Positions 1-10,408 of a DNA stretch of 64,000 nt are shown here, piece after piece. The stretch spans positions 1 to 64,000 of the forward strand of contig QPMI01000232.1 of assembly GCA_004431415.1 (NCBI GenBank), read 5' to 3'. The notes under the pieces were generated by a model that was not told the DNA's origin, did not search any database, and saw nothing but the letters and a program-made list of their open reading frames with translations. The stretch is from Cyanophora paradoxa. Lineage: Eukaryota > Glaucocystophyceae > Cyanophorales > Cyanophoraceae. Both the position numbers and the translations under genes were made by a program. How positions within the stretch are numbered: position 1 is the stretch's first letter; every line of letters begins with the position of its first letter.

Positions 1-25
1 TCTGACGGCGCCCTCCGCCCCTCAG

Positions 26-2153
26 TACGCGGCGCGGCGGCGGAGGCGGAGCGGCCGCTGCTGCCGCCGGGCGGGTTCGCGCCGGATCCGGAGCAGCCGT
101 ACACCGTCTTCGAGCTCCAGGCCCATGGGCACGCCAAGGTGCGGGGGCAGGGGCTAGCGCAGGGGCGGGCCGGGGCACGCGGATGGCCGGCGTGCGCGGA
201 GGGCCGGCTTCTATTCTTCCGTTGTCTCTTTCTGATCGCGCCTCGCTTCCTTCTTCTTCCGGCAGGCGCACGCGCCGGTGGCGGGGGCGCAGGGGGCGCC
301 CCACGGGCTCCCGCTGACGAGCCCGCTGCGGCGGCGCGGGCCCGACCCGGCCCTCCTCGACCGCGACGCCCACCTCAGGAGGCCCGCCCCCTTCTTCCCC
401 CTAGGCCTAGGCCTAGGCCTAGGCCTTCTTCGACTTCTCTCCTCACTTCTTCGGGGGCGCAGGACGGCGGGCGGGGCGGAGCTGGAGCCGTCGGGGCGGC
501 GGGCGTTGCTGGAGGAGCAGATCGCGCGCTACAACCGCCGCCGCCGAGTCCCAGGTCGCGGTGCGGCCGCCCCAGGCCGCCCCCCCCCCCCCCCCCCCCG
601 CTCCGGGCTAGTATCGACTATATATAGCGGATTCTAGTCCGCCACCGCCGTCCCCGCCGCCCCAGGCCGCCGCTGGCCATGGACCGCCGCCCGTGACCTC
701 CCCGTCATCGCGCAGGAACTGAACGCGCGGCTCGACGCTGTGCACGCGCGCGCGGCGGCAGCGACGGCGGGCGGCGGGCGGGGCCGGCGGCGGGGCGCGG
801 CCGAGGGCAGGGCCCGGCCCTCGAGAGGCGCCTGGAGGCCGTCCGCGGGCGGGTGAGCGAGGGACGGCACAGGCCTCCCGGCCCCTCAGAATTCTCTCAT
901 CTGTCCCCTCGTTTCTGATCATGGGCCGGGCCACGCCGCAGGCCGAGACGCTCGCTGGGGCCGAGCCGCGCCGGGGGCCGGCGGCGGCGGCGGCGGCGTC
1001 CCCGCCGGCCCCCGCGGTCCCCTCGTGGACCCCGCCGGCTGCCTCCGCGGCGCCGGTGCCCGTCCGCGTGGCGGCGGTGCGCTCCGCGAGCTCTGACTCC
1101 CTCGTCCGCGTGAGGTGCGCGGGCCGGGGGAAGGATCGTCCGAAGTCGCTTTCCGAGTCGCCCTCTGACGTGTGCCGCCGCTGCCGCCGCCGCCGCCGCC
1201 GCCGCAGCTACGACAGCCGTCGGGAGCGGCGGCGGCGGCGGCGGGCCCCCGCTTCCTTTCTCCATCGACGGGAGCCCTCATCAAGAAGGTGGGCCCGGCC
1301 CTGTTCGCGACTTGGGAGAGGGCGGCGCGGCTCACGCGGCGCCGGCAGGGCCCGCCTCGGGGCGTCCCCCGCACCATCGTCGCGCCCCGCGCCGCCCCCG
1401 CCGACCGCGAGCCGGCGCGCCTCCGCGCCTGTGCCCGCGCCCGCGGCGGCGGGCGCGGGACGCCGGCGCCGCCGCCGCCGCCGCCGGAGAGCACGCCGGC
1501 CTCGTCCTACTCCGGACGACAGCGTCCCTGGGCTCCGCCTCCGCCTCCGCCTCCAACGGCGGCGCCCTGCGCGGCAGCGCCGCCGCCGGCTTCGAGCACT
1601 GGGGCTCTCCCCCATCCGCCCTCCTCGGCGGCGGCGGCCGGGCACGCGCGGCGGCCCCGCAGCGTACGAGGCGGCGCTCGCGTCGGCGCGGCGGGCGGCG
1701 GCTAACGGGGCCGGCGCCGGCGACTCGTGGGCCTCCGCCTCGGCCTCTATGGAGGACGACCCGGAGGCGAGTCGGGACGAGATGCGCCGCGGCCTCGCCG
1801 CCCAGGTCCGCCGTCCCCTCGTAAAGAACCAAGCTTGAGCTTAAGTAAGCCTGGTGGTGCAGTATTTGGCGGCGGAGCGGGCGGCCGAGGAGATCCAGGG
1901 GGCCCTGGCGCTCCTGAAGGCCTCCCCGGGGCTCTCCGCGAAGCCGACGGTCGCCCCGCCGGCCTCGCCGACGCCCTCGACGCCGCGCAGCCGCGCCTCG
2001 GGCCCGCCCTCCGCCTCGGCCTCGGGCAAGACGACCCCTCGCGCCCTCTTCCGCGTCGACAGGGGCCGCTCCCTCGACGGGCCCCTCGCCCCCGCCCCCG
2101 GGCGGCCCCCCGCCTACCCCTCCCACTCCGGGCCTGCCGGCGCCGTCCGCTAG
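26..2153 (+). pseudogene. Low-complexity coiled-coil gene, 5'-less, array copy 1
   Basis: First copy of the gene described in full at 10409-12562. It starts at an intron acceptor (CCCTCAG, 19-25), with no upstream exon or start codon in the unit. Recognisable exons encode GGFAPDPEQPYTVFELQAHG, then LEEQIARY, then QELNARLDAVHARA, and a last exon from 1858 that ends at TAG 2151-2153. Extra bases relative to copy 3 (for example near 510, 535 and 1220) shift the frame inside exons. Those indels sit in G/C runs, so a sequencing origin cannot be excluded. No function recognised. Confidence 0.6.
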
Positions 2154-2238
2154 ATGGATAAACAGCGCCAGCTGACACACTTTGCAATATTCGATGTTAA
2201 CGTTGCAAAATTCGATTTAGGCTAGAGCTCAGGACGGC

Positions 2239-2442
2239 TTACGCGTAGTACACTCGGTGCAGCTTGACGCACAAGAGGAGGACGGGGACCATTGCGAGGG
2301 CGTGCAGGGCGGAGCCCGCGGCCTTGAACGCGGCCCGGCCATCGAGGAGCGGGGGACGAGCCCGACGCCCACGGCGTCGGCGAAGTAGCCCGCGGCCATG
2401 AAGGCGACCGCGATCTGCAGGTTAGCGAGCAGCAGCCGCGCC
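2239..2442 (-). pseudogene. Membrane-protein terminal exon, array copy 1
   Basis: Copy 1 of the exon described at 12648-12851. It reads on the minus strand towards the stop TAA (2239-2241). An extra T (GGTTAGC near 2421) and a missing C in the GGCC run near 2333 break the frame that is open in copy 3. The hydrophobic segments are still recognisable in pieces. Confidence 0.5.
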
Positions 2443-2975
2443 CTGCGCATGCATGCATACGCGCGTGCATATGCATGCATATGCGCAAAAATTTAAAGCG
2501 CACCACGGCTGCGCCTGCACATGTGCTGCGCACCGGTACCGTCGGCTCGCAATCCAAAACAAATGCGCGCGCAACACGTCAACGTTAACGCGCACCTGCA
2601 AGAGGATCCCGGAGCTGGCGGCGATCGAGCTCCGCCATCAAGATGTTCTCGCCTGCGGCAAGGGCCAGAATGAGGGAGATCGATATCTACTAGGCTAGAC
2701 AAGGGGAAATCCTAAATATTCGAGGGGATCCGGAGAGGGAGGAAGTATACTTCTGGGAAGCTTAATTATAAGGGTGGAGGTGAATTTCCGACTCTTGAGC
2801 TCGAGGGATCCGCGGCCGGAGGGGAGGGGAATCGAAGTTTGCAGCACTGCGCCGCGTAACTGCGGCTTCGAAGTTGCGAATGACCACGTGCACTGCGGAC
2901 AAGCGCGCGTGCGCGCGCGACGTAACGTATACCTGGCTGCTGCCTCTCTCGCTGGTTCGAGCATTGCATTTTGTA

Positions 2976-3993
2976 ATGGTGAGGTCTTGCAACCTTCAAA
3001 TTAAATATTTGTGCCGGGCGCCTTGCAAATTTAATTTCGCGCGGGAGACTCTGAGAGCGATCTGCCGAGCAGGAACCATTTGCTCGACGTACGTATACGC
3101 GGGCGCGAGTTCAAGACGACCCGCGCCACTCTCCTATCGAGCCCTAGGCCTGGCACCACATTTTTCACCTCTCTTAAGCTTCTCGAAGAAAGGTGCGCGC
3201 GCGCGTGTGCGCCGCGCGCGGGTGTGGTTTTCGCGTGCTGTATAATTAACTGCTTTGCATTCATATTTCGAGCTGCCGCGGACGTATACGTATAGAAAAC
3301 TTTGAAATATATCTATAAAGGGAGGAGGGGAGCTAGAGAGCAGCTAGTATACGTTAATATAACTGCAAACTTTTCCGGGGAGGAGGGGCCGGAATCCGGG
3401 AGGTGAATTTCCGATTGCTGAGCTCGGGGGGAGGTTCGCAGCAACTGCCGAGTAACTGCCGATCGCGAATTCCGACATCGATCGCGAGTAAATTGCAAAT
3501 TAATTTCGCGCGGGAGAGCAATCTGCCGAGCTGACTCACTCATCGCTCCGCTTCGCGCAGGATTACATTATGCTCGAAGTCCGCGGGCGCGAGTTCAAGG
3601 CGACCTGCGCCACTCTCTTGTCGAGCCCCGGCGCCACATTTTTCACCTCGCGATCGCTTCTCGAAGGAAGGTGCGCGTGCGCGTGTGTGTGCCGGCGCCG
3701 CGCGCGGGTGTGATTTTCGCGCGCTGTATAAGTAGCTGCTTTGCATTAAATATTAATATCTCGAGCTGCCGCGGACGTCGACGTCGCTTTTGCGAGCTTC
3801 ATGATCATGATCAGCTGATTCGGATTTCGCGCGCTCGCCTTTAATCTCGCAGCATTAATTATACTCCGAGCGCTCGGACGGGGGAGGGCGCGTACGTCGT
3901 CGACCGCGACCCGGGATTGTTCGAAATCGTACTCGGCTTCCTCTCCAGCGGCATCTTTGCCGCCTCGGCGCGAGACTCGTCGCCATCTCCGAC
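2976..3993 (+). pseudogene. Partial T1/BTB (K_tetra) gene with duplicated exon 2, array copy 1
   Basis: A potassium-channel tetramerisation-type domain, related to the complete genes at 41555-42536 and 52458-53462. An ATG immediately followed by a GTGAGG donor (2976-2978) matches the one-codon first exon of those genes. A degenerate second exon follows near 3074-3190. A better one at 3561-3670 encodes LEVRGREFKATCATLLSSPG. The third exon from 3853 encodes GEGAYVVDRDPGLFEIVLGF in the correct frame. The C-terminal Cys/His domain is absent: after the third exon the sequence runs into the recombinase-like fragment. Whether a shortened protein is made is unknown. Confidence 0.65.
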
Positions 3994-4488
3994 ATGCCTT
4001 CACTTGCAATTGGCCCTCTCGACCCAGCCCGCGCACTCCGCCGCTACCTCGCCCATTTCTCGCCGGTCGAGCGCGGCCAGGAGGTGCCCCTGTTCGCGAA
4101 GGCGTGGGGGGCCGGCGAGGCACTCTCCTACACCTACATCAACGTCCTCCCCAAGCGGATCGCCTCGTCCCTCGGCCTCGACGCCGGAGACTACTCCTCG
4201 CTTTCGTTCCGCCACACGGGCCCAACCTGGGCAGCCCTCGGGGGCACCCCGAAGCGGCTCCTCGACACGCACGGCCGCTGGTCGCGATTGCATCGCAGCG
4301 CCGCGTCCGAGGCCTACGTCATGATGCGGCCGCCGAGCTCCAAGGCCAGGCCTGCGCCTTCATGGAGCAGTACGTCTCAGGGGCCATGCAGGGCCGCCGC
4401 TGACCGGATCAGAGCCGCCGGGCTCACGCTTGATCCCTCCTTGGCTTGCGCTCGCGATCGGCCGCGGGGCGGGAAGCAGCGGCAGTAG
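3994..4488 (+). pseudogene. Tyrosine-recombinase-like C-terminal fragment, array copy 1
   Basis: An open frame from ATG 3994 has the layout of the C-terminal half of eukaryotic tyrosine recombinases (Crypton/DIRS/Ngaro type): LDPARALRRYL, then PLF, LSYTYINVLPKRIASSLGLD, then SFRHTGPTWAALGGTPKRLL and THGRW. In that family the box before GGATWA normally carries a HxxR catalytic pair. Here the aligned His appears replaced (YSSLSFRH), and the upstream catalytic Arg region is missing, so the fragment is probably inactive. Copy 1 keeps the longest open frame of the three. Family assignment is by eye and moderately sure. Confidence 0.45.
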
Positions 4489-5069
4489 CGTTTTGCGAGA
4501 TCTGATCGGTCCCGAATCGCGGCTTGTCATGGTATTAATATTTGTTAACGGACCGATTTCTGAGGGACCTGCTGCTGCCGCAGTGCTAGCGCTGCAGCTG
4601 CTGCTGCTGACCCGAATTGCTGCCTGGCTTTTGATGCTGTACCCCCGAAGAAATCGCGTAACCCAGCGAGGCGCGATCCGAAATAGCGTACCCGCGTGGC
4701 GCGATTTGCGTACCCCCGCGGCAAACGGGGGGTGAAGAGATATCCCCCCCCAACCACGCCTGTTAGGCAATACGTGGTCTCCCTTTTCGGCCTCAGGGGA
4801 CCCTCCCTCGGGTCGACCTCCTTTAATTTGCAATTGGAGCCATATGCATGACGCGACGGTCACGGCCCAATGAGGCCGTACCCCTTCATCTCCCTCTCGC
4901 CCTTTAAGGCTTGCGTATCAAGTTGCAAACTTGCAATTGCGATCAGACGGCCCGGACGGCGGATCGGACGCGCGCCGAGCACCGCAGCCGCGGGCGGACT
5001 CCCGGCGGAGCGTACTAGCTATAGTACGGTACTACTGAGCGTAGAAGAAGTGTTCAATCTTTTAATCAG
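4489..5069. other. Spacer of the array unit, no gene seen
   Basis: From the end of the recombinase fragment to the unit-end hairpin I see no supported gene. It holds a CTG/CAG-rich near-palindrome around 4570-4610 and short repeats of the type CGCGTAACCC/GCGTACCCGCG around 4650-4720. The same sequence occurs in copies 2 (9693-10256) and 3 (14900-15480). Confidence 0.6.
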
Positions 5070-5112
5070 CCTCTGGTCTCAATTCTGACCGAAGGGAAGA
5101 AGAGACCAGAGG
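5070..5112. repeat. Hairpin near the unit boundary, copy 1
   Basis: Perfect 11-bp arms CCTCTGGTCTC (5070-5080) and GAGACCAGAGG (5102-5112) with a 21-nt loop, about 85 bp before the start of the next 5.2-kb unit. Confidence 0.85.
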
Positions 5113-5220
5113 CTCTAGTATCACTTTTGACCCACAAATCGAGGTTCCTCTCGAGGTTTTGGGTATTAGGTATGCTATGGATCGCTGTTAAAGATTCTGA
5201 CGGCGCCCTCCGCCCCTCAG

Positions 5221-7345
5221 TACGCGGCGGCGGCGGCGGAGCGGAGCGGCCGCTGCTGCCGCCGGGCGGGTTCGCGCCGGATCCGGAGCAGCCGTACACC
5301 GTCTTCGAGCTCCAGGCCCATGGGCACGCCAAGGTGCGGGGCAGGGGCTAGCGCAGGGGCGGGCCGGGGCACGCGGATGGCCGGCGTGCGCGGAGGGCCG
5401 GCTTCTATTCTTCCGTTGTCTCTTTCTGATCGCGCCTCGCTTCCTTCTTCTTCCGGCAGGCGCACGCGCCGGTGGCGGGGGCGCAGGGGGCGCCCCACGG
5501 GCTCCCGCTGACGAGCCCGCTGCGGCGGCGCGGGCCCGACCCGGCCCTCCTCGACCGCGACGCCCACCTCAGGAGGCCCGCCCCCTTCTTCCCCCTAGGC
5601 CTAGGCCTAGGCCTAGGCCTTCTTCGACTTCTCTCCTCACTTCTTCGGGGGCGCAGGACGGCGGGCGGGGCGGAGCTGGAGCCGTCGGGGCGGCGGCGTT
5701 GCTGGAGGAGCAGATCGCGCGCTACACCGCCGCCGCCGAGTCCCAGGTCGCGGTGCGGCCGCCCCAGGCCGCCCCCCCCCCCCCCCCCCCCCCCCCTCGC
5801 TCCGGGCTAGTATCGACTATATATAGCGGATTCTAGTCCGCCACCGCCGTCCCCGCCGCCCCAGGCCGCCGCTGGCCATGGGACCGCCGGCCCGTGACCT
5901 CCCCGTCATCGCGCAGGAACTGAACGCGCGGCTCGACGCTGTGCACGCGCGCGCGGCGGCAGCGACGGCGGCGGCGGCGGCGGGGCCGGCGGCGGGCCGC
6001 GCCGAGGGCAGGGCCCGGCCCTCGAGAGGCGCCTGGAGGCCGTCCGCGGGCGGTGAGCGAGGGACGGCACAGGCCTCCCGGCCCTCAGAATTCTCTCATC
6101 TGTCCCCTCGTTTCTGATCATGGGCCGGGCCACGCCGCAGGCCGAGACGCTCGCTGGGGCCGAGCCGCGCCGGGGGCCGGCGGCGGCGGCGGCGGCGTCC
6201 CGCCGGCCCCGCGGTCCCCTCGTGGACCCCGCCGGCTGCCTCCGCGGCGCCGGTGCCCGTCCGCGTGGCGGCGGTGCGCTCCGCGAGCTCTGACTCCCTC
6301 GTCCGCGTGAGGTGCGCGGGCCGGGGAAGGATCGTCCGAAGTCGCTTTCCGAGTCGCCCTCTGACGTGTGCCGCCGCTGCCGCCGCCGCCGCCGCCGCCG
6401 CAGCTACGACAGCGTCGGGAGCGGCGGCGGCGGCGGCGGCGGGCCCCGCTTCCTTTCTCCATCGACGGGAGCCCTGTCAAGAAGGTGGGGCCCGGCCCTG
6501 TTCGCGACTTGGGAGAGGGCGGCGCGGCTCACGCGGGCGCCGGCAGGGGCCCCGCCTCGGGGCGTCCCCCGCACCATCGTCGCGCCCCGCGCCGCCCCCG
6601 CGACCGCGAGCCGGCGGCGCCCTCCGCGCCTGTGCCCGCGCCCGCGGCGGCGGCGCGGGACGCCGGCGCCGCCGCCGCCGCCGCCGGAGAGCACGCCGGC
6701 CTCGTCCTACTCCGGGACGACAGCGTCCCTGGGCTCCGCCTCCGCCTCCGCCTCCAACGGCGGGCCCTGCGCGGCAGCGCCGCCGCCGGCTTCGAGGCAC
6801 TGGGGCTCTCCCCCATCCGCCCCTCCTCGCGGCGGCGGCCGGGCACGCGCGGCCGCCGCAGCGTACGAGGCGGCGCTCGCGTCGGCGCGGCGGGCGGCGG
6901 CTAACGGGGCCGGCGCCGGCGACTCGTGGGCCTCCGCCTCGGCCTCTATGGAGGACGACCCGGAGGCGAGTCGGGACGAGATGCGCCGCGGCCTCGCCGC
7001 CCAGGTCCGCCGTCCCCTCGTAAAGAACCAAGCTTGAGCTTAAGTAAGCCTGGTGGTGCAGTATTTGGCGGCGAGCGGGCGGCCGAGGAGATCCAGGGGC
7101 CCTGGCGCTCCTGAAGGCCTCCCCGGGCTCTCCGCGAAGCCGACGGTCGCCCCGCCGGCCTCGCCGACGCCCTCGACGCCGCGCAGCCGCGCCTCGGGCC
7201 CGCCCTCCGCCTCGGCCTCGGGCAAGACGACCCCTCGCGCCCTCTTCCGCGTCGACAGGGGCCGCTCCCTCGACGGGCCCCTCGCCCCCGCCCCGGCGGC
7301 CCCCGCCTACCCCTCCACTCCGGGCCTGCCGGCGCCGTCCGCTAG
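5221..7345 (+). pseudogene. Low-complexity coiled-coil gene, 5'-less, array copy 2
   Basis: Second copy of the gene at 10409-12562. Relative to copy 3 it has lost single bases in many G/C runs (for example near 5330, 6190, 7075 and 7300), so several exons change frame. The last exon still ends at the equivalent TAG (7343-7345). The one-sided loss of homopolymer bases resembles long-read consensus error as much as decay. Confidence 0.55.
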
Positions 7346-7430
7346 ATGGATAAACAGCGCCAGCTGACACACTTTGCAATATTCGATGTTAACGTTGCAA
7401 AATTCGATTTAGGCTAGAGCTCAGGACGGC

Positions 7431-7632
7431 TTACGCGTAGTACACTCGGTGCAGCTTGACGCACAAGAGGAGGACGGGACCATTGCGAGGGCGTGCAGGG
7501 CGGAGCCCGCGGCCTTGAACGCGGCCCGGCCATCGAGGAGCGGGGGACGAGCCCGACGCCCACGGCGTCGGCGAAGTAGCCCGCGGCCATGAAGGCGACC
7601 GCGATCTGCAGGTAGCGAGCAGCAGCCGCGCC
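7431..7632 (-). pseudogene. Membrane-protein terminal exon, array copy 2
   Basis: Copy 2 of the exon at 12648-12851, two bases shorter (one G lost near 7477, one C lost near 7529), which breaks the reading frame. Otherwise nearly identical. Confidence 0.5.
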
Positions 7633-8166
7633 CTGCGCATGCATGCATACGCGCGTGCATATGCATGCATATGCGCAAAAATTTAAAGCGCACCACGGCT
7701 GCGCCCTGCACATGTGCTGCGCACCGGTACCGTCGGCTCGCAATCCAAAACAAATGCGCGCGCAACACGTCAACGTTAACGCGCACCTGCAAGAGGATCC
7801 CGGAGCTGCGCGCGATCGAGCTCCGCCATCAAGATGTTCTCGCCTGCGGCAAGGGCCAGAATGAGGGAGATCGATATCTACTAGGCTAGACAAGGGGAAA
7901 TCCTAAAATATTCGAGGGATCCGGAGAGGGAGGAAGTATACTTCTGGGAAGCTTAATTATAAGGGTGGAGGTGAATTTCCGACTCTTGAGCTCGAGGGAT
8001 CCGCGGCCGGAGGGGAGGGAATCGAAGTTTGCAGCACTGCGCCGCGTAACTGCGGCTTCGAAGTTTGCGAATGACCACGTGCACTGCGGACAAGCGCGCG
8101 TGCGCGCGCGACGTACGTATACCTGCGCTGCTGCCTCTCTCGCTGGTTCGAGCATTGCATTTTGTA

Positions 8167-9180
8167 ATGGTGAGGTCTTGCAACCTTCAAATTAAATATT
8201 TGTGCCGGGCGCCTTGCAAATTTAATTTCGCGCGGGAGACTCTGAGAGCGATCTGCCGAGCAGGAAACCATTTGCTCGACGTACGTATACGCGGGCGCGA
8301 GTTCAAGACGACCCGCGCCACTCTCCTATCGAGCCCTAGGCCTGGCACCACATTTTTCACCTCTCTTAAGCTTCTCGAAGAAAGGTGCGCGCGCGCGTGT
8401 GCGCCGCGCGCGGGTGTGGTTTTCGCGTGCTGTATAATTAACTGCTTTGCATTCATATTTCGAGCTGCCGCGGACGTATACGTATAGAAAACTTTGAAAT
8501 ATATCTATAAAGGGAGGAGGGGAGCTAGAGAGCAGCTAGTATACGTTAATATAACTGCAAACTTTTCCGGGAGGAGGGGCCGGAATCCGGGAGGTGAATT
8601 TCCGATTGCTGAGCTCGGGGGGAGGTTCGCAGCAACTGCCGAGTAACTGCCGATCGCGAATTCCGACATCGATCGCGAGTAAATTGCAAATTAATTTCGC
8701 GCGGGAGAGCAATCTGCCGAGCTGACTCACTCATCGCTCCGCTTCGCGCAGGATTACATTATGCTCGAAGTCCGCGGGCGCGAGTTCAAGGCGACCTGCG
8801 CCACTCTCTTGTCGAGCCCGGCGCCACATTTTTCACCTCGCGATCGCTTCTCGAAGGAAGGTGCGCGTGCGCGTGTGTGCCGGCGCCGCGCGCGGGTGTG
8901 ATTTTCGCGCGCTGTATAAGTAGCTGCTTTGCATTAAATATTAATATCTCGAGCTGCCGCGGACGTCGACGTCGCTTTTGCGAGCTTCATGATCATGATC
9001 AGCTGATTCGGATTTCGCGCGCTCGCCTTTAATCTCGCAGCATTAATTATACTCCGAGCGCTCGGACGGGGAGGGCGCGTACGTCGTCGACCGCGACCCG
9101 GGATTGTTCGAAATCGTACTCGGCTTCCTCTCCAGCGGCATCTTTGCCGCCTCGGCGCGAGACTCGTCGCCATCTCCGAC
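8167..9180 (+). pseudogene. Partial T1/BTB gene, array copy 2
   Basis: ATG|GTGAGG at 8167-8169, a degenerate second exon near 8266-8382 (readable as LLDVRIRGREFKTTRATLLS), a second-exon copy at 8752-8860 that is one base short in the CCCC run, and the third exon from 9041. Same layout as copy 1, without the C-terminal Cys/His domain. Confidence 0.6.
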
Positions 9181-9692
9181 ATGCCTTCACTTGCAATTGG
9201 CCCTCTCGACCCAGCCCGCGCACTCCGCCGCTACCTCGCCCATTTCTCGCCGGTCGAGCGCGGCCAGGAGGTGCCCCTGTTCGCGAAGGCGTGGGGGCCG
9301 GCGAGGCACTCTCCTACACCTACATCAACGTCCTCCCCAAGCGGATCGCCTCGTCCCTCGGCCTCGACGCCGGAGACTACTCCTCGCTTTCGTTCCGCCA
9401 CACGGGCCCAACCTGGGCAGCCCTCGGGGGCACCCCGAAGCGGCTCCTCGACACGCACGGCCGCTGGTCGCGATTGCATCGCAGCGCCGCGTCCGAGGCC
9501 TACGTCATGATGCGGCCGCCGAGCTCCAAGGCCAGGCCTGCGCCTTCATGGAGCAGTACGTCTCAGGGGCCATGCAGGGCCGCCGCTGACCGGATCAGAG
9601 CCGCCGGGCTCACGCTTGATCCCTCCTTGGCTTGCGCTCGCGATCGGCCGCGGGGCGGGAAGCCAGCGGCAGTAGCGTTTTGCGAGATCTGA
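9181..9692 (+). pseudogene. Tyrosine-recombinase-like fragment, array copy 2
   Basis: Same fragment as 3994-4488 but one G is missing in the G run near 9297, so the N-terminal part and the GPTWAALGGTPKRLL part are in different frames. Confidence 0.4.
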
Positions 9693-10256
9693 TCGGTCCC
9701 GAATCGCGGCTTGTCATGGTATTAATATTTGTTAACGGACCGATTTCTGAGGGACCTGCTGCTGCCGCAGTGCTAGCGCTGCAGCTGCTGCTGCTGACCC
9801 GAATTGCTGCCTGGCTTTTGATGCTGTACCCCCGAAGAAATCGCGTAACCCAGCGAGGCGCGATCCGAAATAGCGTACCCGCGTGGCGCGATTTGCGTAC
9901 CCCCGCGGCAAACGGGGGGTGAAGAGATATCCCCCCCCAACCACGCCTGTTAGGCAATACGTGGTCTCCCTTTTCGGCCTCAGGGGACCCTCCCTCGGGT
10001 CGACCTCCTTTAATTTGCAATTGGAGCCATATGCATGACGCGACGGTCACGGCCCAATGAGGCCGTACCCCTTCATCTCCCTCTCGCCCTTTAAGGCTTG
10101 CGTATCAAGTTGCAAACTTGCAATTGCGATCAGACGGCCCGGACGGCGGATCGGACGCGCGCCGAGCACCGCAGCCGCGGGCGGACTCCCGGCGGAGCGT
10201 ACTAGCTATAGTACGGTACTACTGAGCGTAGAAGAAGTGTTCAATCTTTTAATCAG

Positions 10257-10299
10257 CCTCTGGTCTCAATTCTGACCGAAGGGAAGAAGAGACCAGAGG
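10257..10299. repeat. Hairpin near the unit boundary, copy 2
   Basis: Same 11-bp perfect inverted repeat (CCTCTGGTCTC / GAGACCAGAGG) as at 5070-5112. Confidence 0.85.
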
Positions 10300-10408
10300 C
10301 TCTAGTATCCACTTTTGACCCACAAATCGAGGTTCCTCTCGAGGTTTTGGGTATTAGGTATGCTATGGATCGCTGTTAAAGATTCTGACGGCGCCCTCCG
10401 CCCCTCAG

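Noticed and set aside
397-426. CCTAGG repeats (also near 5594 and 10783) as telomere-like sequence
   Set aside because: Only about four CCTAGG words, inside the coiled-coil gene or its intron, repeated only because the whole unit is repeated.
4430-4735. 101-codon hydrophobic open frame in the array spacer
   Set aside because: No conserved motif, overlaps the recombinase fragment, and runs through CTG-rich simple sequence that gives leucine by composition.
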